Assembly (NCBI GenBank): GCA_029718625.1
Contig: CM056378.1
Coordinates: 65,309,027-65,373,026 of the forward strand
Direction of reading: 5' to 3'
DNA from: Synaphobranchus kaupii
Lineage: Eukaryota; Chordata; Actinopteri; Anguilliformes; Synaphobranchidae
DNA length: 64,000 bases
The position numbers and the translations under genes are program-made. Shown in pieces: positions 27,501 to 32,603 of the stretch; the first letter of the stretch is position 1, and each line of letters opens with the position of its first letter. Under the pieces are notes generated by a model. That model made no database searches, was not told where the DNA came from, and saw only the letters and a program-made list of their open reading frames with translations.

Positions 27501-30124
27501 TAAATAAAGTCAAGATATTTAATATCTGGTTGCATATCCTAAATGAAGTCGCATATCCTAAATTAAGTTTGTAAATGTGAATTTAATGATTCAATTAAAT
27601 GAAATAAAGTATTTTGGATGCCATTAATTGAGTTGTATTTTTTTTTAAACGATTGGGATGTTTAATAAGCTTTTTCATCATAACATGTGAGTGCCCCCGA
27701 AATGTGAAAAAATACCCTTGAAAATCATTAAGGGGGGGCAAAAAAAAAGCCCTGTGAAAAAAAAGTGAATTTCGTACCCTGCTGTATATCCTTGAACAGC
27801 TTCAGCAAGCCTAGCCTTGTTGACCAATTGCAGACGAGGGTGTATTGGCGGATGGTGAACGAGGCTGTGCAAAAATTTTGTCCAGTTCGGCTCGCAAGCC
27901 TGCAAACACTGCAACGACCAAAGCCCAATGCGACGCTTCATTTTGGTCACAAACCAGCGAAAACCGGTTTGACGGCCTGTGCTTTCAATTTATATTTAAG
28001 TATACTGGGGCCTTTCAGACCAGGTTTGTGGTGCCTCAAATAGCAATACTCACACCTCATCTTTAGACCAACCCGCCAAGGTGGGCGCAAGTTCACTTGC
28101 TATTTAAACAACGTGATCACTGGATGGTAAAATTACTGCGTCGGTCTGAAACTAGCAAAGATACTTGCATTTGGGTTACCACCGCTTAGCGCATAGTGTA
28201 AGATAGAGCCCTTTATGAGCATAAAACACGAGTAAAAAAGACTAGCGGCCTGATTTACTAAGACCTTTAGCGTGTACAAAGTCTTTTAGCACACACAAAA
28301 CTAATAACACAACCAATGATCGGTGGAAAACAAATACCATGACCAATCATTGGTCATGTTATAAATTTTGCGTATGCTAAAAGGTTTTGCACACGCTAAA
28401 GGTCTTAGTAAATCAAGCCTTATGTGAGTATAAAACACTATATGAGCATAAAACACTTATCTTTTTAACAAGGCCTTGAGTTCCATTCCCTGACACCCAC
28501 ATGCCTCCTGGGCCGGTCAGAGACTTTCCAAACCTGTGCAGGCAGCTCAGGCAGAGAGACACATGCTTTGCGTTCCCCTTATCTAACTCCTAAAGGATGG
28601 CAAAAATTTACATGTAAAAATCTTAAAACACTGAATGTTCTTGACACTGTGGGAGACTTTGTCTCCTTACCCTGTTTATGAGTTTGTCCAGCTTGTTGAT
28701 GAACTGTTTTGAGCATTTTGGATGTACTTGCTCACTGGTTTCATCCCGCAGCAGCTCCTCCAGTGTGTGGAAGTCACTGCGCTTCAGAGCCTCATCAATC
28801 AGCTTCTCCAGCTTCAACAGGGAGAGGAATCAGGCCTAACTGGAAGCTACAACTATCAACTACAGAGGGAGCTAACAAAGCTAATTTTATTTATATGTCA
28901 TTCCCATGGACTCAAAATGCAGCTCCTAGCATACAAGCACATCTGTGTATCTATGTTGCGCATATTTATTATGAAATCAGAAACACCAAAGTCTTATGAC
29001 AAAATGTTCATGAATAATCCCAATGTTAGCTTATATAAACAACTGCTTTTTATGTTCCACAGAAGTTAGAATTTCTGTTCAACATGCAAAGCAGATACCT
29101 GTTGCTTTTATGTTTAGTTGTCAGTCTAGTTATGTTTAGTTGTCATGTCCAAATGCAAATGCACTGGATGGGCAGTTAAAACTGATTTAAAATTCATGTT
29201 TGCAGCACACAGCTTTTGAATTGTTTGCAAATACATTAGCTAGCATTGCTAAACTATATTCCATTACTGAGGCCCAAGGGCCTCATTTATCAATATCCTC
29301 AAACAGATGCGTGGCACAGAGTATATTATCATTAGGGATGCAGCGGTATACCGGTTTCACAATATACAGAGGTATGAAAATGGATGGTTATCATACCGTA
29401 GACATGTGCTTATCCAAGGTTTTGAATTCTACGGTTTTCCATGTTATTTTAGCACAAACGCAACTCAATGGAAAATGAGACAGCTACTTGCGTAAGAACG
29501 TTCAATCCATGATATTTCCTCAGCTGTCATTCAGCACGTGAGTCGCACACACAACAGACACGCTTATTGCTTTAAAAAGGTCCTGCATCCTTTATTCCTT
29601 TTTTCTCAAAAGGGAGATATAGATATGCATACTTCCATTTATTTACGTTTTTAAAATTATATCTTTCAAGTAATTAAAATTTTTGCTTTCAATATAAAGT
29701 ATCTTTGCAGGACATAATACCGTTGTGAAAATACAATAAAGCTTTTTTTCAATCACAAAAATAACTGTTTTCCTTAAAGGGTTGTTTTCATTCCTCCAAG
29801 GGTTGTTGTAAAACAATAACAATTATGTAATTGTAATACTGTGAAACCGTGAACCTTGATATTTTCTGAGACGGTTATCATACCGTAAAAATGTCATACC
29901 ATTGCATCCCTAATTATCATTGTCACAGATAAATTTATATAGGGCAGAATATGTGCACAAGAAACAGTGATTTTCACATACTTCTAACTACATAAGTACA
30001 CACAAACATTTCACTGTGTTTGGCAGCAGGTAATACAAGATTAAAGAAAGATCCTTATTCAATTTGTCAGCATATTAATTTTTTCAAATCACAATATTAC
30101 CTGTTGGCCCTGACAAGGTAGCAT
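3420..30124 (-). CDS. sycp2: Synaptonemal complex protein 2 family gene, 5' coding exons (partial)
   Basis: Coding segments, in transcription order, are 30124-30101, 28811-28671, 28589-28461, 4331-4227, 4024-4000, 3890-3805 and 3514-3420, together 605 nt or about 201 codons. The rest lies beyond the left edge. The predicted protein matches the N-terminal armadillo-like domain of SYCP2, a lateral-element component of the meiotic synaptonemal complex that works with SYCP3. Shared landmarks are [53 protein letters not shown] and LILDKIP. Exons 2, 3 and 4 encode 47, 43 and 35 residues, the same as the matching stretches of human SYCP2 as I recall it. No stop or frameshift is seen. Introns are 81-1289 bp except intron 3 (24,129 bp). 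The paralogue sycp2l cannot be excluded without a tree. Confidence 0.9.
3805..3890 (-). CDS. sycp2: sycp2 coding exon 6
   Basis: A strong polypyrimidine acceptor (TTTTTCTCTCAG) precedes 3890 and the donor is GTCAGT at 3804. The exon is 86 bp: it starts with two bases (GA) that complete the Gly codon begun in the microexon, then 28 codons including [11 protein letters not shown] and [11 protein letters not shown]. Confidence 0.9.
4000..4024 (-). CDS. sycp2: sycp2 coding exon 5, 25-nt microexon with GC donor
   Basis: The acceptor TTCTTATAG ends at 4025. The exon encodes VVHEANND plus the first base of a Gly codon. The donor reads G|GCAAGT, a GC-AG intron. In SYCP2 the matching stretch is VIHDVSDEG, the same length. 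Without this microexon, exon 4 (phase 0) cannot join exon 6 (needs one base), so the reading frame itself demands it. Confidence 0.88.
4227..4331 (-). CDS. sycp2: sycp2 coding exon 4 (follows an AT-AC intron)
   Basis: The exon encodes 35 residues starting [12 protein letters not shown] and ending FFDALM. The donor is GTGAGT at 4226. Upstream of the first codon the intron ends TGTGTCCAC, i.e. AC rather than AG. A CAG at 4325-4323 offers an AG acceptor that would drop the residues MVQ. Conservation (QKMVAW in SYCP2 versus KKMVQW here) favours the AC boundary. Confidence 0.87.
4773..5100 (+). mobile_element. Tc1-like terminal fragment
   Basis: It begins CAGTGCCTTGCGAAAGTATTC after a TA, a common fish Tc1-family terminus. 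It then runs into 'gcatatcctttgcatgctgttac', also found in the Tc1 derivative at 51639-52690 and inverted at 23105-23195. The other end is missing. Confidence 0.7.
5155..5505 (-). repeat. Interspersed repeat A, minus-strand copy
   Basis: Read on the minus strand, it carries the phrases 'aaatgctaattagcggaaaat', 'ggaggagtagcattttaagtg' and 'tgggttaaaactgcag', which define copies at 6247-6895, 57115-57585, 57654-58165 and 63455-63890. Confidence 0.65.
5590..5665 (+). repeat. tRNA-like module (SINE head or tRNA relic)
   Basis: An A-box-like 'taggttagtggttaaggc' and a B-box-like 'ggttcgatccc' are spaced as in a tRNA gene. The T arm can pair only with an 8-base loop and there is no convincing acceptor stem, so this is a tRNA-derived repeat rather than a working tRNA gene. 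Confidence 0.5.
6247..6895 (+). repeat. Interspersed repeat A, plus-strand copy
   Basis: It starts 'tatatttggatctctatagcgccacca' in effect and continues with the family phrases 'gattgggttgaaactgcag', 'tttcatgtaaattggtca' and 'gtgggcgtgtcaatgtca'. It abuts the right inverted repeat of element D. Non-coding. Confidence 0.65.
7036..7082. mobile_element. Orphan Sleeping Beauty-type terminus
   Basis: 'aaatggatttgg' followed by 'gtatgtaaact' and ending TTCAACTG before a TA is the outer end of a Sleeping Beauty-type element, the same as the start of the copy at 61817. Only about 45 bp survive. Confidence 0.7.
7084..7162 (+). repeat. Low-copy repeat, paralogous to 491-590
   Basis: See 491-590. This copy lacks the internal direct repeat and begins directly at the orphan Sleeping Beauty-type terminus. 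Confidence 0.55.
7333..8939 (-). mobile_element. Tc1-like transposon, copy 2, inserted in the Sleeping Beauty-type element
   Basis: It is the same family as 833-2476. It starts CAGTCAAGACGG after TA 7331-7332, within 'gtcgata'. It stops at 'gtgaaaggc', about 30 bp short of its own right terminus, and the host resumes at TAGGACTCG (8940-8941 is the second TA). The terminal loss at the right end makes it immobile. Confidence 0.9.
7549..8567 (-). pseudogene. Tc1 transposase, nonsense and frameshift mutated
   Basis: The ATG at 8567 opens [20 protein letters not shown], with the helix-turn-helix, the GRPAK hook and the first catalytic D in LWSDETKI, then an in-frame TAA at 8097. The C-terminal half (7549-8018) has a frameshift within the FQHDND region, about 7785. 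DLNPIEHLW and KGAATKY are intact. It is better preserved than copy 1, with the N-terminal 156 codons continuous. Confidence 0.9.
8941..10824 (-). pseudogene. Sleeping Beauty-type transposase N-terminus, interrupted
   Basis: From the ATG at 10824 the sequence encodes [20 protein letters not shown], then the helix-turn-helix and GRRR hook. The hAT at 9077-10632 cuts it at '..GRRRVL'. Coding resumes below 9076 with [20 protein letters not shown] up to STVKR, where the Tc1 at 7333-8939 cuts it again. The catalytic domain is gone except for non-coding remnants. Confidence 0.88.
9077..10632. mobile_element. hAT non-autonomous element N1 with large internal palindrome
   Basis: Termini TAGGGCTG and CAGCCCTA are perfect inverses, flanked by CAGAACGC (9069-9076) and CAGAACAC (10633-10640), an 8-bp target duplication with one mismatch. 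It lies inside a Sleeping Beauty-type element. Subterminal 'cgatacgatac' motifs cluster at the left. No transposase is recognised. It contains a near-perfect inverted repeat centred at 10077/10078 with ~150-bp arms, and a smaller one (9390-9416 with 9473-9499). Confidence 0.88.
11197..11600. other. Intronic sequence, nothing recognised
   Basis: AT-rich, with a short TC run near 11431-11442. No coding exon or terminal repeat is apparent. Confidence 0.4.
11600..12590. mobile_element. Inverted-repeat element C
   Basis: The left arm 11628-11790 ('gatatcaaaattaggccaag', 'gctctattccaaagcaatgc', 'cttaccatctgaa') recurs inverted at 12415-12575. The interior has no coding pattern. A half copy lies at 2790-3210. 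Exact ends and target duplication were not fixed. Confidence 0.65.
12600..13395. other. Intronic sequence, nothing recognised
   Basis: No convincing exon, terminal repeat or tandem array. There is a short 'tttatttattta' run at 13381-13392 directly before the SINE. Confidence 0.35.
13400..13933 (+). mobile_element. 5S rRNA-derived SINE (SINE3-like)
   Basis: The head contains the 5S rRNA internal promoter region: 'gaagctaagcagg', 'ggttagtacttggatggg' and 'agacctcctgggaa'. The body includes 'gcaaaatggctgccg' and the 3' end 'aaagcgctttgagtcac...gcgctatataaatgcaa', the L2/CR1-like tail shared by such SINEs. The first ~50 bp of the 5S unit are missing or diverged. A minus-strand body fragment is at 53683-53830. 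Confidence 0.88.
13940..14560 (+). repeat. Degenerate tandem repeat, unit about 80-95 bp
   Basis: At least four units repeat the pattern 'aacgtt-ataaacttt-attttcaacca...gaccatcaaattacaac' (about 14058, 14183, 14252, 14344). They are too diverged for a recent satellite. Confidence 0.55.
14940..16315 (+). mobile_element. L2-clade LINE, 5'-truncated
   Basis: Coding homology starts near 14955 with [12 protein letters not shown] and runs to the stop at 16156. It is followed by a ~160-bp 3' UTR with 'taaagcactcggtgcac' and 'ctatataaatg', typical of the L2 3' end. The endonuclease domain and the RT N-terminus are missing. Confidence 0.9.
14999..16156 (+). CDS. L2 LINE reverse transcriptase, partial but open
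   Basis: There are 385 codons without interruption, open upstream to about 14951, so the ATG is simply the first internal Met. RT motifs in order are [13 protein letters not shown] (catalytic Asp), [11 protein letters not shown] and YADDIQLY (the YADD catalytic pair). The C-terminal tail carries [19 protein letters not shown] and LFRQAF, usual for the L2/CR1 group. A full element would add an apurinic endonuclease domain and about 300 more residues. It is well preserved compared with its neighbours, which suggests a fairly young 5'-truncated insertion. It is not expected to be mobile. Confidence 0.9.
   Translation: MMSSDSGECSVLVLLDLSAAFDTVDHSILLDRLREWVGISGSALNWFASYLKERSFSVAVGPFKSDPTPLSCGVPQGSVLAPILFALYMLPLGLLIRNFKGISYHCYADDIQLYFSFKPDKMKKLNILQECLSAIESWMGSNFLQLNAAKTEVLIGAADNIAARVATHMGPLKGNVHPFLRNLGVIFDQSMHLDKHVKSLTRTCFFHLRNIAKLRSIVSHAELEMSVHAFISSRLDYCNSLFTCLNKSSVDQLQLVQNAAARLLTRSKKSCHITPILASLHWLPVQLRIHFKVLVFTYRALLGQAPIYITDLIHPYSSSRSLRSSDQGLLVVPRTRLKTKGDRAFGAAAPRLWNALPLDLRAAPSESTFKSQLKTHLFRQAFGHP
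16770..18145 (+). pseudogene. hAT transposase, degenerate
   Basis: The fragments carry the hAT RNase H-like core ([27 protein letters not shown]) and the C-terminal hATC motif ([20 protein letters not shown]). There are multiple frameshifts and in-frame stops, including one directly after the first catalytic region. The long middle block (17388-17747) is open in one frame. It would act in the nucleus as a DNA transposase if intact. Here it is dead. Confidence 0.82.
18150..18955 (-). mobile_element. LINE 3' end inserted in the hAT relic
   Basis: The minus-strand reading frame 18943-18458 (161 codons) ends with [20 protein letters not shown], the C-terminal signature of several fish non-LTR elements. 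The 3' tail on the minus strand ends in AAATAAATAAATA at 18152-18167. It interrupts the hAT dimerisation domain right after '..SAAGN'. The clade cannot be fixed from this tail alone. Confidence 0.65.
19330..19650 (+). pseudogene. Sleeping Beauty-type transposase, C-terminal third
   Basis: It is open from the boundary to the stop: [20 protein letters not shown] (second catalytic Asp), then [15 protein letters not shown]. The usual third acidic residue E is D here (NPID for NPIE), which also breaks the DDE signature. It ends FKGNATKY. The N-terminal two thirds are absent. Confidence 0.88.
19330..19847 (+). mobile_element. Sleeping Beauty-type element, 3' part
   Basis: It starts inside the transposase at the hAT boundary and ends TTCAACTG before TA 19848-19849. 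It has inner and outer direct repeats ('catgtaaacttctgaccca' and 'tttaaatgga'). Its 5' half is not adjacent on the other side of the hAT relic. Confidence 0.88.
20130..20580 (+). pseudogene. L2-clade LINE RT fragment
   Basis: Reads [34 protein letters not shown], then after a frame break near 20300 [29 protein letters not shown] and [16 protein letters not shown] followed by a stop. The catalytic region after PQGS is missing. It is more diverged than the copy at 14.9 kb. Confidence 0.85.
20590..22880. other. Intronic sequence without a recognised gene
   Basis: A short open frame at 21311-21409 (plus; [16 protein letters not shown] and onward) looks protein-like but has no recognised family. 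A segment near 22128-22220 is shared with 33230-33330 ('taggctacagctttaagaaaa'), marking a low-copy repeat. Confidence 0.35.
22905..23040 (+). repeat. Short tandem array, unit about 36 bp
   Basis: 'tattttacctcagtgacatt' recurs with variation near 22912, 22949, 22976 and 23003. Confidence 0.6.
23105..23195 (-). mobile_element. Tc1-derivative fragment
   Basis: It matches, inverted, the segment at 5030-5100 and parts of 51890-52070 ('gatatcttattttc', 'tttgcatgc', 'tgtgacc'). It directly abuts the Sleeping Beauty-type end at 23198. Confidence 0.6.
23198..23437. mobile_element. Solo Sleeping Beauty-type right IR/DR
   Basis: 'ttaaaggcacagtcaactta', then 'cttctgacccactggaatt' through TTCAACTG before TA 23438-23439, equivalent to 10965-11194. 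No transposase sequence is attached. Confidence 0.88.
23967..25168 (+). mobile_element. hAT element N2 with BED-finger remnant
   Basis: Termini are TAGGGATATTC and GCACATCCCTA. Flanks GCACAAAG and CCACAAAA differ at two of eight positions, a likely decayed target duplication. It contains a BED finger (24270-24400: [19 protein letters not shown] and MHLIAT) and a broken stretch at 24520-24620 reading [23 protein letters not shown], from the transposase. A 30-bp internal tandem duplication lies near 24807-24878. Confidence 0.78.
24220..24420 (+). pseudogene. BED zinc-finger exon of a hAT transposase
   Basis: The 66-codon frame includes W-N-F-F, CKFC and a final M-H-L pattern where the zinc-binding His pair should be. 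The last His appears lost (ATNR). BED fingers bind DNA and recruit hAT transposases to their ends. The remainder of the protein is deleted or shifted. Confidence 0.7.
25491..25694. mobile_element. Palindromic hAT MITE with perfect 8-bp target duplication
   Basis: It starts CAGAGGTGTCAAACTCG and ends AGTTTGACATCCCTG. Both flanks are CCCTAAAC (25483-25490, 25695-25702). Nearly the whole 204 bp folds on itself. The terminus resembles Tol2-group hAT ends. A second copy is at 52998-53171. Confidence 0.9.
25803..27781 (+). mobile_element. hAT element N3 (decayed, with nested insertions)
   Basis: Termini CAGGGTTAGAAATTAAC and GTGAATTTCGTACCCTG are inverse with mismatches. Flanks CTGTACAT and CTGTATAT form an 8-bp target duplication with one mismatch. 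Subterminal 'cccttgaaaatca' phrases mirror each other (25858, 27714). 26240-26310 encodes [20 protein letters not shown], reminiscent of a hAT zinc-finger exon. A Tc1-like end starts at 27255. Confidence 0.82.
27255..27545 (+). mobile_element. Tc1/mariner terminal fragment inside hAT N3
   Basis: It begins CAGTGGGAACAGAAAGTATT after TA 27253-27254 and continues with 'gctctgtactccagcac' and 'ggttaaagtgcagac', a common fish Tc1-family end. It contains a C14 run at 27440-27453. The other terminus is absent. Confidence 0.75.
27980..28212 (-). repeat. MITE-like repeat B, second copy
   Basis: Same family as 2517-2775. The minus-strand end is GGGCTCTATCTTACAC. Confidence 0.6.
28251..28421. mobile_element. 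Palindromic MITE
   Basis: 'cctgatttactaagaccttt' at the left mirrors 'aaaggtcttagtaaatcaag' at the right, with nearly complete pairing inward ('ttttagca' against 'tgctaaaa'). It is non-coding and sits just inside sycp2 intron 3, about 40 bp from the AT donor. Confidence 0.8.
28461..28589 (-). CDS. sycp2: sycp2 coding exon 3 (ends at an AT donor)
   Basis: The acceptor CATCCTTTAG ends at 28590. The exon has 43 codons, [12 protein letters not shown] through GTQGLVKK, matching ELNKEDIHNVSA..KQGLIQK in SYCP2 with identical length. The next intron bases are ATAAGT. The only nearby GT (28456-28455) would add one base and put exon 4 out of frame. Confidence 0.9.
28671..28811 (-). CDS. sycp2: sycp2 coding exon 2
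   Basis: The acceptor CTCTCCCTGTTGAAG ends at 28812 and the donor is GTAAGG at 28670. There are 47 codons, phase 0 at both ends: [14 protein letters not shown] to [16 protein letters not shown]. By my alignment about half the residues match human SYCP2, with the same length. Confidence 0.92.
29333..29912. mobile_element. hAT MITE with perfect 8-bp target duplication
   Basis: Termini are TAGGGATGCA and TGCATCCCTA, perfect inverses, with ATTATCAT on both sides (29325-29332, 29913-29920). Subterminal 'ggttatcataccgta' occurs at both ends in direct orientation. It has no coding capacity and lies in sycp2 intron 1. Confidence 0.9.
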
Positions 30125-30160
30125 ACTCTCCTCTGGTAGTTTGTTAAAATGATAAAATAC
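30101..30160 (-). CDS. sycp2: sycp2 coding exon 1 with start codon
   Basis: ATG at 30124 opens MLPCQGQQ, then the donor GTAATA at 30100 in phase 0. Human SYCP2 starts MPIRPDLQQ before the same LEK. A at -3 gives a fair Kozak context. Upstream, 36 nt remain open in frame to a possible acceptor (TTTTACAG) at 30161, so the exon probably begins at 30160 and one or more 5' exons lie further right. The coding start is therefore likely but not proven. Confidence 0.78.
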
Positions 30161-31370
30161 CTGTAAAATAAAAATAAAAATTATTTCCATGGTACTTTAC
30201 GTTTCATCATCATGTAAATAATCAGATAAAATTCCTGCAGTGGCTGCTCTTCAGACACGCTGAATCGACAATGAATTAAAGTCATATTGTTCTGTATTAA
30301 CCATTAATAAGGCCCTGCTTTTTGTCAGGCGTCTGACTTTTCTACCGTGTTTCAAAATTTGGTCCAATTATTAGGTGTGGTTGTGAAACCACACCTTTTG
30401 TTACTCTCCATACTGCTTATTATTCCGCCACTTTTTAAGAACCTATCTCCTCCTACATTAACACCATCAACACCATTCATACCTCATATCATATATCATA
30501 TTATACCTTTTCCACCCTCTAGGTTGCTATTATTTTTTACCTTTATACCATATCATCGCTGTCGGATGAAAAGCACGCATCTCCAAAACCATTACTTTTC
30601 AGGAAATGAAAAAAACGTTGTATTTTCAAAACGAATAAACATAGCATTGTGAAAGTCTGTATGTTTTCTACATACAAGGTCAGATACTCACGTGTCAATA
30701 CAAAATTGTTATTTTATCAGAAATCAAGTAAAATGGAGTTACGGGTTTTGTGACAAATGTGGAGATACATGTTTTTTTTCTGTCATTGATTAAAATGGCT
30801 GTATCTGCGAGTGAATGAATGTGCAGTGGCTGCGAGTCTATTATCAAGTGCACAGTTAATACTCACACATCTGTAAGCCAGTTAGCAGAAAAATGTCAGT
30901 CTATCCAGTGATTAAACATCCATATGTTTTGTAAAATAAATACAATTAGGAAACAAGCCCCTAGTTCACTACATTAACGAGCTAAAATGAAATATGCCGT
31001 TCTGCCGAGACGAGCGAGTTACCTAACTAGGCGATCGTCTCCCAAAAATAAAAATATCTTTTTAAACACAGAGGCTACTGATGATTTTTAATCACTGGAT
31101 TGACTCTCTGCACCGAACAACAAGCCACTGGTAGATTAAACAAAACATTTCCTTCAACTAACTTTTGCTATACAATAGATAGGCTAGGCTACAGATGTGT
31201 GAGTATTACTGTGCACTCGATGATAAGACTCACACGGTAGGCTGCGCAAGTTGTTAGCGAAAGTCCGCTATGAACAGGTTTTTGAAGAGGTGAAGCCTAT
31301 GACTAAACAGCGATTACTAGGCTATCCTTACTCCAACCTACCGTGATGTGCCAGCTCCTCTCTCCGCTCC
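30161..31370. other. Region upstream of sycp2 exon 1
   Basis: No coding exon is recognised. 'ggtgtggttgtgaaaccacacc' at 30375-30396 is a short perfect-armed palindrome of a repeat type often seen in fish. A sycp2 promoter could lie here or further right. I see no CpG-rich block. Confidence 0.35.
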
Positions 31371-31386
31371 CAATTTAACTTTCCGG

Positions 31387-31560
31387 TAGACATAGGCTGT
31401 ATCCCAAACCGCATACTTCCATGCTCCGCACTACCGTGCTCCCGAGTGCGCACTCAAGGTTTGGGAGTTCGCACTCTGGAGCATGGAAGTACGGTTGCAG
31501 TTTTGCACAGTCGTGGAACGCACTTCGTGGCGACCTATAACCTTTAACCTTTCCCGTAGC
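31387..31560. repeat. MITE-like repeat with 'ccgcatacttccatgctcc'
   Basis: 'tcccaaaccgcatacttccatgctcc' in effect, with an inverted counterpart 'ggagcatggaagtacggttg' at 31479. The same family is at 47812-47925. Confidence 0.65.
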
Positions 31561-31859
31561 TATCGGGGAAATGCGGACGAGTAAGTAGGGTAAACCTGAG
31601 AGGCATAACGTCGTTCGCTGGCATTGTACTGTATCGGCTGTTATTATATTATATATTTGTGATATAACCAGCAATATCCGCAACAGTTGAATTATCCTTT
31701 TTGCTAGCGTTCTTATTCCAGAAAAGTCAGTGGAAAGCAACGATGGCTAGGAAGACAGCCTATTCATTACATCATTGGATACCTTTAAGTAAACAATCAA
31801 CCCCATAATAAAATAGTCTTCTTGAAAGAGACTTTGGCTGCATGGGACCCGTGTGAGTA

Positions 31860-32090
31860 ACGTCAGGTCGTTATCACAACAGACAACGGCACTAACATTG
31901 TTAAAGCGGTGGAGCTTAATCACTGGATTTTCAAAATTATCAGTAATCTGTGTGCATTTTCCTTGATAACCAAGCAAGTCGCCTCATGAAACCATTTGTT
32001 TATTATATCGCAATTGCAAATCGCAAATCGCAATATTGTCCACAATTATCGCAATATGACTTTTTCACCAAATCGTGCAGCACTAATGAA
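31860..32090 (+). mobile_element. hAT relic, right end
   Basis: 31868-31940 reads VITTDNGTNIVKAVELNHW, a hAT RNase H-like core motif. The end of the stretch, 'atcgcaatatgac' then 'cgtgcagcacta', is a decayed hAT terminus. The left part is not preserved. Confidence 0.6.
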
Positions 32091-32094
32091 GACT

Positions 32095-32600
32095 ATCCCA
32101 TGTTCACATTGTACTTACAGTGCTATCTTGCAAACAATAATTCAAGGTAACAATTTTTTTAACTGATCAATTTAAAGACTGAGGTGAATCAATACGCTCC
32201 TAATTCAGTAGTTGAACACTTGTGTTTTAAGTTCCTTAATTTTTTCCTTAAACTTGTTAACACAATGCAGGTTTTGCTCATTATCATTTGCTTTGTCTTT
32301 TGAATTGTTCATTATTTACAAAGTAGCTAGTTTTAGTTGCCATGTGTCCACAATTTCACAAATTAGAAGCCTATTGATTCACCTCAGTGTTTAATTTGCT
32401 TAATTTGATCAGTTAAAACATTTTTACCTCTCTTTTTGTAATTGTTTGCAATATAGAACAATGTGAATATTGACTTGTATTATTCATGACATGCATAGCT
32501 ATTACTAACAGAATGTGGCTTCAGAAAATAAATAATCCCTCTAAACATGAAAAACACCTAATTAAGAAAAAACAACACCTTGTTAAAATTCTGGTATTGC
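32095..32600. repeat. Foldback repeat, target of the ISL2EU insertion
   Basis: 'gaggtgaatcaata' (32181) mirrors 'tattgattcacctc' (32372), and 'cttgcaaacaat' mirrors 'attgtttgcaata'. The right part (32450-32601) continues at 33161 after the insertion and is repeated uninterrupted at 48935-49135. Confidence 0.7.
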
Positions 32601-32603
32601 AAT

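Larger units (their letters stand above)
4332..28460 (-). other. sycp2 intron 3: 24.1 kb AT-AC intron
   Basis: The donor is AAG|ATAAGTGT, with A at 28460. The acceptor is TGTGTCCAC|ATG, with the last intron base at 4332. Donor positions 3-6 (AAGT) fit U1, and the U12 donor motif ATATCCTTT is absent. No TTCCTTAAC-like U12 branch site lies near the acceptor. This fits the rare major-spliceosome AT-AC class. The intron holds most of the transposons listed between 4.4 and 28.4 kb. Confidence 0.8.

Noticed and set aside
4323..28456. Canonical GT-AG splicing between sycp2 exons 3 and 4
   Set aside because: The nearest GT after exon 3 (28456) adds bases that shift the frame into exon 4, and the CAG at 4323 would delete conserved residues. 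It is kept only as an alternative outcome.
28461..28589. U12-type (minor spliceosome) classification of intron 3
   Set aside because: The donor ATAAGT lacks the ATATCCTTT pattern, and no TTCCTTAAC-like branch site lies near 4332-4360.
31375..31740. 121-codon minus-strand frame upstream of sycp2
   Set aside because: Half of it lies in a MITE-like repeat and it shows no protein-like conservation or splice logic.
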